Below are positions 1-6,719 of a DNA stretch of 11,232 nt, piece by piece. The notes beneath the pieces were generated by a model. The model saw only the letters and a list, made by a program, of their open reading frames with translations, was not told the origin of the DNA and did no database searches. The translations under genes were made by a program, and so were the position numbers. Where the stretch lies: the NCBI RefSeq assembly GCF_000611645.1, contig NW_014011692.1:1-11232 (forward strand), written 5' to 3'. The stretch comes from Monoraphidium neglectum. Taxonomy: Eukaryota; Chlorophyta; Chlorophyceae; Sphaeropleales; Selenastraceae. The stretch's first letter is position 1. Each line of letters starts with the position of its first letter.

Positions 1-2787
1 AGCCCGCGCCGCCGGCGCCCCCGCCGGGCGGGCGCGAGGGCAGCCCCTGCAGCATGACCGCCGCCGCGTCGGGCACCGGCGGCAGCAGCGCGGCGGCGAG
101 CCCGACGACCTCCGACAGCTGGTCCGCGGTGCGCAGCACGCACGCCTGCCCGGCTGCCGACGACAGCATCGCAGAGCCGGCGAGCAGCTGCCGCAGCGTG
201 TCCACGAGCGGCCCCTGCAGCAGCGACTCGGCGACCGCCGGGCTGCCGGCCGCGCAGGTGGCCAGCAGGCGGATGAGCCCGTAGTACGTCCCCAGCGACA
301 GCTGCGCCGCCATGCCGCCCGTCGCGCCGCTGAGCGCGACCAGCTGCGCGGCCTGGCCCGTCGCGCCCGACGACAGCAGCAGGCCCTGCAGCGCCGCGTC
401 GCCGGAAAACGCCTCGGCGACGCAGCACAGCGCGGCGCAGGCCGAGTCGACGATCCGGCCGTCCTGGTACTGCAGCAGGTTGGTCAGCAGCGGCACCGCG
501 TCGCGCGCCGCGCCCGCGTGCTGCGGCGCGAGCGCGCCGCACATCTTGGCCGCCGTCGCGACCGCGACACGCTGCACGCCCGTTGGAAAGAAGTCGAGGT
601 AGGACAGCACGGCGGTGAGGCCGCCCTGCTGCAGCAGCGAGGCGGGGTGCTCGTTGGAGAGCTTGTCGAGCGCCTGCAGGCTCTGCTCCGCGAGGTCTAT
701 GTACTCGATGTTGAGCAGGCGCGCGCAGAAGGCCTGGGGGAGGGGCGTGGCGGAGGGGGCAGGGGGCAAGGTGTTGTGAGGGGAGGAGGCCGGGACATGT
801 GTGTGTGTGTGTGTGTGTGTGCGTGTGTGTGTGTGTGTGTGTGCGCGCGCGCGCATGCATGTGTGCAGGGTGTATGACGCGCCGGCCAGCAGCCAGAGGT
901 GCAAAGGGGCCGGCCAGGAGGGGTCCAAGGGGAGCGGTCCAAGGGGAGCTGTTCAAGGGGAGGAGGGTGCGAAACTGCCCTTGAAGCCGCGCGAGCCGTG
1001 GCTTATCAGGATCATTTCTGGGTGCCTCCACCCAGTGTAGGGCGGCAGGAGACCCCTGCCGCCAGATAGCAAGATAGGCATGCATCCACCACCCCCATTC
1101 AGCATTGTTCCCCATGATTTTTCAATCACCCCATCAGTTCAGTCTCACGTCATCTCAAGGCCGACGCGACGCACGGCCCGCCGCCGTCCCCCCGCCCACC
1201 TGCACGGCGCCGTGGCGCACGATGGAGCTGCATGACGTAGGCATGACGTCAGCCATGAAGGTCAGGCAGCGCGCCGCCAGCAGCATGATGTCCGGGTTGT
1301 GCTCCATGCCCAGCAGCTGGACCTGGGGGGCAGCCGGACCGACCAAGAGCAGGGCGGAGGCCATCATCAGGTGGTTGCATGGCCGCATGCATGGCCGCAG
1401 GACGTGCCGTGACAACATTTGGCGTGGCAGCTGCACTGCATGCTCCGAGCAACATCCATGCAGAGGCCCCCCAAACGCGCACGCGCGACCGCCGCATCGC
1501 CCCGTTTGCCCGCACGGCCGTTGCATTGCCCCGTTTGCCCGCGCGGATGCGCCCACCAGCAGCGGCACGACTTGCTCCACGGGCATGGTCGCTGCGAGGC
1601 TCTCCTCCTGGCTGATGGACAGCAGCTCGGACAGCTCCGTGAGCGCCGACAGCTGCGCGCCCTCGTCCTCAAACTGGCGCAGGCCTGAGAGGATACCCTG
1701 GAGGGGGCAGGGCGTCGGGCGGCACTGGTAAGGAAAGGATGAGTGCACACACAAGCGTCGCAAGAGGCTTGGGTGCGACAACACCTTGGAAAGCAACCAC
1801 GCGGCTGAGTACGGCGTAGACAGCTCAGCCTGGGAGATTAAAATGAGGTGGGCAAGCGCAAGGCCATGCTCAGTGCAGCTCACAGGCATCTCATGCACCT
1901 GCACGGCACAGGCCCCTTCGTGCATGAGCCGCCCACTGCAACCCCACCTTGATCCGAGACCCCGTGTGGCCGCCAGACATGATGTCCTCAAAGCCCGCTC
2001 CCAACTTCCGCAAGAGCCCTTGCAGCGCACTGCACGAGGGTGGGTGCCATGAGGGTGGGGAGCGGAAACGGTCAGGGCAAGCCATGCGCAGCCCAGCGTC
2101 ACGCAAGCCAGCCACCACCGCAGCGCGCTCTGCCGGGCCGTCAACGCCAGAGAGTGAGTATGCGGAACATGGTTGCTGCAGATGCAGAACGTCATGGTGG
2201 TGGTGGTGGCAAATCGGCAGCGTGGCGCGGACGCGTCCTGCAATGCACGTGAGGCATGCTGCAAACCTGCTTGCGCCGGCAAAGTTGCGGCCGAAGACGT
2301 CCCCGGGGTCCTGCAGCGACAAAGACGTACGCAAGGTCAGCTGTGCACACTGGGTGAGGCAGGTCCGAGGCCCAGAGGCAACGGCCAGCGCGCCAGGCGC
2401 GCGCAGTGTCGCGCGATGCAAGGTTTCGACGCGCACCTCGTCACCGCCAGACGGCCCTGCCTCGGCAGGGTCCCCACGTGAGGAGCGACGACCCGCGCGG
2501 TCCATGGGTTTCTCCTGGGCCGATGGGGCAGCAGGCTGGGCCGCAGGGGGCTCCTCGGCGATCTGGTGCTCAGGCGCGGGCGCCTGAGGGGCCTGTTCCC
2601 TATGCGCGCGCCCACTACGGGTTGAACGCGGCTTAGAAGATCCCGAGGCAGGCGCGGCAGGCTCCTTGCTGGCCCGCGACCTGGGCCTGGGCTTGCTTTC
2701 CTCCTTTGAGGCGCTCCTGGCGCGCTTGCTGCTTCGTTCTTGTTCTTGTTCCTGTTCCTGCTGCCTACGCTTGCTGCGAGTCTCCAT
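1..2787 (-). CDS. UPL3: UPL3/TRIP12-type HECT E3 ubiquitin ligase, N-terminal part (runs off left edge)
   Basis: This is the N-terminal armadillo-repeat part of a plant-type UPL3 (KAKTUS) HECT E3 ligase, which attaches ubiquitin to nuclear and cytosolic proteins. Exons on the minus strand are 2787-2437, 2310-2267, 2029-1948, 1697-1557, 1322-1200 and 733 to the window edge. All introns are GT-AG and phases agree (0,2,0,0,0). About 491 residues are visible. The start METRSKRR closely resembles plant UPL3 and has an in-frame TAG 15 nt upstream. Residues 1-117 are basic and Ser/Glu/Gln-rich with NLS-like clusters. Family landmarks follow: ASSALQGLLRKLGAG, GILSGLR, NPDIMLLAARCLTFMADV, NIEYIDLAEQSLQAL, AVLSYLDFFPTGVQRVA and GLIRLLATCAAGSP. 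The catalytic HECT domain should lie to the left. Plant relatives are about 1,900 residues. The family call is firm from remembered family sequence; the 44-nt second exon is inferred from splice sites, phase and a good join. Confidence 0.92.
795..867. repeat. Z-DNA-prone (TG)n(CG)n microsatellite in UPL3 intron 5
   Basis: This is an uninterrupted 73-nt run of alternating purine and pyrimidine. On the plus strand it is mainly TG dinucleotides, then a CG block, then a short CATG/TG tail. On the transcribed sense strand it reads as a CG block followed by CA repeats. It sits about 60-135 nt upstream of the 3' splice site at 734. Long alternating runs of this kind are the classic Z-DNA-forming sequence, and CA repeats in pre-mRNA can affect splicing in other organisms. 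Any function here is inference. Confidence 0.95.
922..963. repeat. 14-bp tandem repeat, three copies
   Basis: Two identical 14-bp units (GGTCCAAGGGGAGC at 922-935 and 936-949) are followed by a third diverged unit at 950-963. They lie in UPL3 intron 5 and have no coding content in the sense frame. A minisatellite seed is the simplest explanation. Confidence 0.9.
1018..1063. other. Two adjacent perfect hairpins in UPL3 intron 5
   Basis: The first hairpin pairs CTGGGTG (1018-1024) with CACCCAG (1029-1035) across a 4-nt loop. The second pairs GGCGGCAGG (1041-1049) with CCTGCCGCC (1055-1063) across a 5-nt loop. Five bases separate them. Both stems are perfect. They could be intronic RNA structure, the core of a small mobile element, or chance in GC-rich DNA. 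Confidence 0.6.
1494..1551. repeat. 29-bp imperfect tandem duplication in UPL3 intron 4
   Basis: The segment at 1494-1522 is repeated with a few changes at 1523-1551. Both copies share the core GCCCCGTTTGCCCGC. The duplication lies inside intron 4 (1323-1556), ends about five bases from the donor, and does not touch the exon. Confidence 0.8.
2737..2760 (-). repeat. Hexanucleotide repeat coding for Gln-Glu
   Basis: Four copies of a six-base unit (CAG GAA or CAA GAA in sense) encode an alternating Gln-Glu run in the N-terminal charged region of UPL3. It is a coding microsatellite, probably variable in length between strains. Confidence 0.85.
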
Positions 2788-3408
2788 AGTGATGCAGAGC
2801 TAGCCACATCGGTGATGCGACCTACAGGGCTGGCTTCAACACTATCACGGATGATAAAAGGGTTACGAAGCTATTCATAATCATCTGGTATGTCGGAGAT
2901 GTGCTGTGTGATGGCTATACGCCTGGGTGTGGGCCGAACAGTGCCCCTCAGTAGTGCAAAAGCGAGCACCAGCCTGCGTCCCTATAGCATGTTGGTCGAC
3001 ATGAAATGAATCCTAGTATCAGTCTTTGACAATCGCGTTCATGGTCTCATCACGCTGCGGCCCCTGGTACACCGGGTGCGAGCGCCAGTTCTGGGTGACC
3101 AACGCCAGCCAGCACAGCAGCAAAGCGCACTCGAGCGCCTGGTCGTGATTCAGCCGGAGCTTTCAGGTTTGGAGTTCATGAAATCTTGTACAGAATTGTC
3201 ATTGTCATGATGTTATGCTGCTGTCCTTGTCCCGCCATCCATCAGGGTTGCTGGGTTGCTGATCGGGCGGCCAGCAACCCACAGTTAACCCACAATCGCA
3301 ATCCGGTGTGCTGCAGTCCACAGGCAACATGCCAATGCTTGCTTGCTGATCCAGAAATCGAGCACACGCAGCTTCAAACCTGGCGACCAGCAGTTGGCAG
3401 GCCTGCTG
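2788..3408. promoter_or_regulatory. Intergenic region upstream of UPL3
   Basis: This stretch holds the presumed promoter and 5' UTR of the minus-strand UPL3 gene and the DNA beyond the gene 2 poly(A) site. An AT-richer patch at about 2837-2890 stands out from the GC-rich surroundings and is the likeliest place for core promoter elements. I see no conserved protein, tRNA or rRNA here. A weak open frame on the plus strand at 3186-3464 has no recognisable content. Confidence 0.45.
3245..3280. repeat. 10-bp perfect inverted repeat
   Basis: GGGTTGCTGG at 3245-3254 pairs with CCAGCAACCC at 3271-3280 around a 16-nt loop. A second overlapping copy of GGGTTGCTG at 3253-3261 can pair with the same right arm using a shorter loop, so two alternative hairpins are possible. 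It lies about 130 nt beyond the proposed poly(A) signal of gene 2. Confidence 0.6.
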
Positions 3409-3413
3409 TTACA
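3409..3413 (-). terminator. Candidate TGTAA poly(A) signal for gene 2
   Basis: TGTAA is the typical green-algal polyadenylation signal. It occurs on the minus strand here, about 325 nt past the gene 2 stop codon. I found no other copy on this strand between here and the stop. It makes 3409-3736 the likely 3' UTR, in which I see no gene. Confidence 0.6.
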
Positions 3414-3736
3414 GATCAAAACACATGCTGCAAGAATGCAAACGAGGTCGCAAGTGCATATTGACTAGCAATCAATCACATATACATGCACCCATCATGT
3501 CTTGACAGGGATGCAGCGGAGTTGCACTGAAGCTGCTGGCTGCGACTCCTGCAGGCGCCCACGGCGCGACCATCCTGTCCAAAGCAAGATGGTAATAGTG
3601 TTGTGTATTGCCCACAGGCCATGAAAGAATGGCAGTGAAGCCCCCCGCAAAGTTTTTGATGTTGCTGGAATGCAGTAAGGGCTGGGGCAATTGACAGTAC
3701 AGCAGCCCCGTGTGGGCGTGATTCCAGGGCACCTTT

Positions 3737-6047
3737 TCAAGTAGCCAGACACTTCTTGCGGTCGCCGCTGCTCTTCTTGCTGGGGCAGGCGACGCACACT
3801 GCGCCGTGCTTCTGCAGCCGCGTTTTCCAGCTCAGGTGGTTGCCGAGGCCGTGCGGCTCTGGCGCCCCGGCGCCGGATGCAAAGCCCTGGGGGTGATCAG
3901 GGTGTTGGGTTGCAGTACGTGCAAAAAGCATCGGTGGGTGATGACTCCTTAAGCACGACTGGAGTGCTGGTACAGCACCACTGCTTTTTTGAGGGCACCT
4001 GGCGGTTGTCACCAAGTGGTGGGCAGGAGGCGGTTGCCTGCATCTCGCTTGATGTGATACAGCACCTGCAACATGGCTGGCTTGCGGGCCGACCAATAGC
4101 TCGAAAGCCCCCGCTCACGTGGGGGCAAGTCTTGCAGACAGGCATGACCCTGATGTTGGGGTCGTTGGGCCGCACCATCTGCCAGCCGTTGCCGGACGTG
4201 CACACTGTGTGTGGAGCGAAACGGAACGGAGGGCAAGCACGCACGCTCAGAGGGCTGCCTGTAAGAGCAGGAGGCGGCGGTGCTGCATGGTACCCACTCA
4301 AGTCGCAGGCTAAACGCTCGAAGACCGTGACAGCGCAGCAGCTCCGCATGGACAATGCACACAAGCATGCGCAAACGCTTCGACTCGTGCTCGCACAGGT
4401 GTGCCCCGCCTCCACCCCCGACACACACGCATCCACCCAGGCAAGCGTGTGCATGCACGCATGTGCGCATGCACACTGGGACCCGTGCGCATGAATGCAT
4501 GCGCTCCCATAGAAACATACACATCCCATCTTCACACACTGCTCACCGCATCGATTGTCCTTGAGCTCATACTCAGGAGACTTGCACTTGGTGCACTTTA
4601 TGGGCGGCCTGTTGGTTGGCTTGAACAAGTCAAGCTTGGCGGAGACGCCACTTGTGGGATTGCCGCCGCGGCCACCGCCTGCTGCCGGGCCTGAGAACTT
4701 GCCGCGTCCGCGGCCAGGGGCGCTGCTGCTGAGGGCGCCTGCTGTGGCGCTGCCCCCGCCGCCACCAGCACTGCTGCGTCCGCTGCCCTCGCCGCCGCTG
4801 CCACCGCTCTTGCCGCTCTCGCTGCCGCCCGCCGGGCGCGCCTCCTTGCTGTCTCCCGCTTCTAGCACCGCTTTCAAGCTGCTTCGTGGCCGCCGGTGCG
4901 CGAGGGGCTCCGGCGCAGTGTCTATGGGCACGCGGCGCTGCTCAGCCAGCTTGCGGCGCAAACCCTCGCTTGGGCCGCCGCCAGGTGCGCCCTCGCCGCC
5001 CGACACTGACCCCTTGGCCTTGGCGCCTGCACCCTGCTGCGTGGCTGCTGGCGCCGTTGGTGCCGTTTGTGCACCTGCATCTGATGACGTCGTCGCCACC
5101 CCAGGCTGTTGTGTCGCCGAGGGGGCACCGCCAGCCCCAGCTCGTCCCCCGGGGGGTGCCCCCCCGCCGCGGCTGTGTGCACTAGCTGCCTCCGGCGACT
5201 GCCCATCCTGAAAGCCGCTGCCCTCCGTCGCCCACGCCCCGCCCGGGAGCGCCGCCTGACCGCTGGTCGCTCCCCTCCCTTGCGCAGGGCCGCTGCCCGC
5301 TTCCACAAGCTTGGGAGTGCCTCGCGGCACGGCCGTGGCGGCGGTGGCGCCCGCGGCGGCGCCTTGGCCGCCCTCTCCGACAAGCGCGGGCGCAGCTTTG
5401 CGGCTCTCTGGTGCCATCTTGCCGCCCTGCGGCGTCGCCGCGTCCGATGCGGACCCGTCCTTATTACTGCCATCTCCCACCTGCTCTTCCCCAGGGCCGC
5501 CTGGCGCATCACTGTTTGAGCGCCTGCTTGGCAAATCCTCGTTTTCCGCAGCCACCGCCGCCACCTCGTCTCGCGTCTTGATAGGCGGTGTCTGGTCCAC
5601 TGCTCCTTTTGACGCCTTGGTGTCCACTGCTGCAGCCGGTGACTTTTTGGCTGCCTTCGCTGCCTGGTCCGCCGTTGGCGGGGCAGCATCAGCCAAGGCG
5701 TCCGTCTGCTTCTTTGACGCAACCGGTTCGTCTGCCTTCCTTTTTGCGGCCGGAGTGCCATTGGACAGTGCCCCCGCCTCGGGTGTTGCTGCGGGCGTTA
5801 CAACGCCGCGGACGTTTCCCGTTGATGCTGACGCCGAGCTGGGCCTCTGCGCAACACTAGCTGCGCTTGGCATCAGCTTAGCTGCCATCCACGCCTTTCT
5901 GGCTGCCGTCCACTCCGCCTCGGTCATATCCCGGCAGGCCTCACAGCCTGGCAGCCTGCTGCAGTCGGCCTTCGCGGCGCGCGCACACGTTGCGGCGAGT
6001 AGCATGGCCGCAGCTGCCAAGGCTAGGACGGTGATGAATGGTGGCAT
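3737..6047 (-). CDS. Predicted secreted protein with terminal cysteine clusters and long disordered middle
   Basis: I do not recognise this family. Exons are 6047-4547, 4204-4119, 4037-3999 and 3886-3737 (phases 1,0,0), giving 591 residues and a TGA stop. The ATG at 6047 is the first in frame and opens a clear signal peptide: residues 4-19 are hydrophobic, with likely cleavage after A24 or A27. A small cluster C29, C35, C38 (CSRLPGCEAC) follows. Residues about 45-460 are low-complexity, rich in Ala, Gly, Ser, Pro, Lys and Glu, and probably disordered. The C-terminus has paired cysteines: CTKC (485-488), C500 and C502, CKTC (524-527), C534, CVAC (573-576) and C588. A disulfide-bonded cell-wall or extracellular protein is plausible, a metal-binding one less so. 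Exon 3 (39 nt) is the least certain. Introns 1 and 2 can be read through in frame, so retained-intron forms are possible. Confidence 0.72.
4445..4476. repeat. Alternating purine-pyrimidine tract in gene 2 intron 1
   Basis: Here 32 bases alternate purine and pyrimidine without a break, a degenerate mix of GC, CA, TG and AT steps with several ATGC palindromes. A short CA run is also present at about 4421-4429. In the sense frame of gene 2 the tract would encode Cys, Ala and His codons if the intron were retained. Confidence 0.85.
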
Positions 6048-6335
6048 GTTCTTGCCTATTTTCTGCGATGCTGGGAGGGGAGCAGCCGAGCTGTGAGCGG
6101 TGTGCCGAAGGGTGTCACTGCGTGGCCGTGGCAAGTTCCCCTATACGGTAGAAGGTGGGTCGCCTGAGAATCTGCTAACCTCTTCACCTGTCTATGACCT
6201 GGAGCTGGCGGTCCAAACGGGACGCGGATGCACGGTGTGGCCGAGTGCTGGCAGCGAATTAGTAAAACAGCGCGGGTTACCAGCGGAGAAACGCGGCGCC
6301 TTTGATTTTCGCTACCACCTAGTTTAACAAGAGGC
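6048..6335. promoter_or_regulatory. Upstream region of gene 2
   Basis: These 288 bases lie between the gene 2 start and the proposed end of the DNAAF1 transcript, so they should contain the gene 2 promoter and 5' UTR. I see no clear TATA box and no further gene. The gene 2 frame stays open upstream to about 6134 but contains no ATG there. Confidence 0.4.
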
Positions 6336-6340
6336 TTACA
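6336..6340 (-). terminator. Candidate TGTAA poly(A) signal for DNAAF1
   Basis: TGTAA on the minus strand about 380 nt past the DNAAF1 stop is the best poly(A) signal candidate. It makes 6336-6719 the probable 3' UTR. Nothing else recognisable lies in that stretch. Confidence 0.6.
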
Positions 6341-6719
6341 GTAGCACTTCTATGAGGTCGGCACCTGACTGGAACCAGCCCCTGCAGCACAGCTGGGGCA
6401 CTTGTACTGTATCGTTGTACAGCTCGCCTGACACGCACCCACAGATGATGGAAGCGGATACACTATGGGATGTCAATTGCATCAGCATTGCATCAGATCA
6501 CGGCTGCAATTGGGGTGCTTTCGTGCTGCCGCATGTGCGTCAGGCAAATGCCCAACTGTATCCAATGGTTTGAGCACAAGCGCAGCTGCACCAAGCTCCT
6601 GAGTACAGGCCTGCTACTGATTGCTTGAGAGACGACCATTTTGATAGCACCGCTTGTGCTCAGACCAAGGCCCCTTGCACCACGGCCGTGAGGCCCGCCG
6701 CGCAGCCCGCATGGCTCGC

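Noticed and set aside
795..867. Alternating repeat as a coding or telomeric element
   Set aside because: It is a simple dinucleotide microsatellite inside an intron and has no telomere-type unit.
4922..5761. Arg/Gln-rich open frame on the minus strand in gene 2
   Set aside because: It is a frame-shifted reading of the same repetitive exon with no start context or domain.
5311..6096. Long open frame on the plus strand opposite gene 2 exon 1
   Set aside because: It is the antisense of a GC-rich low-complexity exon; the minus strand has the signal peptide, cysteine motifs and splice sites.
3897..6134. Single-exon model for gene 2, starting at about 6134 and ending at 3897
   Set aside because: The upstream start is a TTG, not ATG. 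Good splice sites restore conserved-looking CxxC spacing and reach a further cysteine exon. Retained-intron forms are discussed as a finding.
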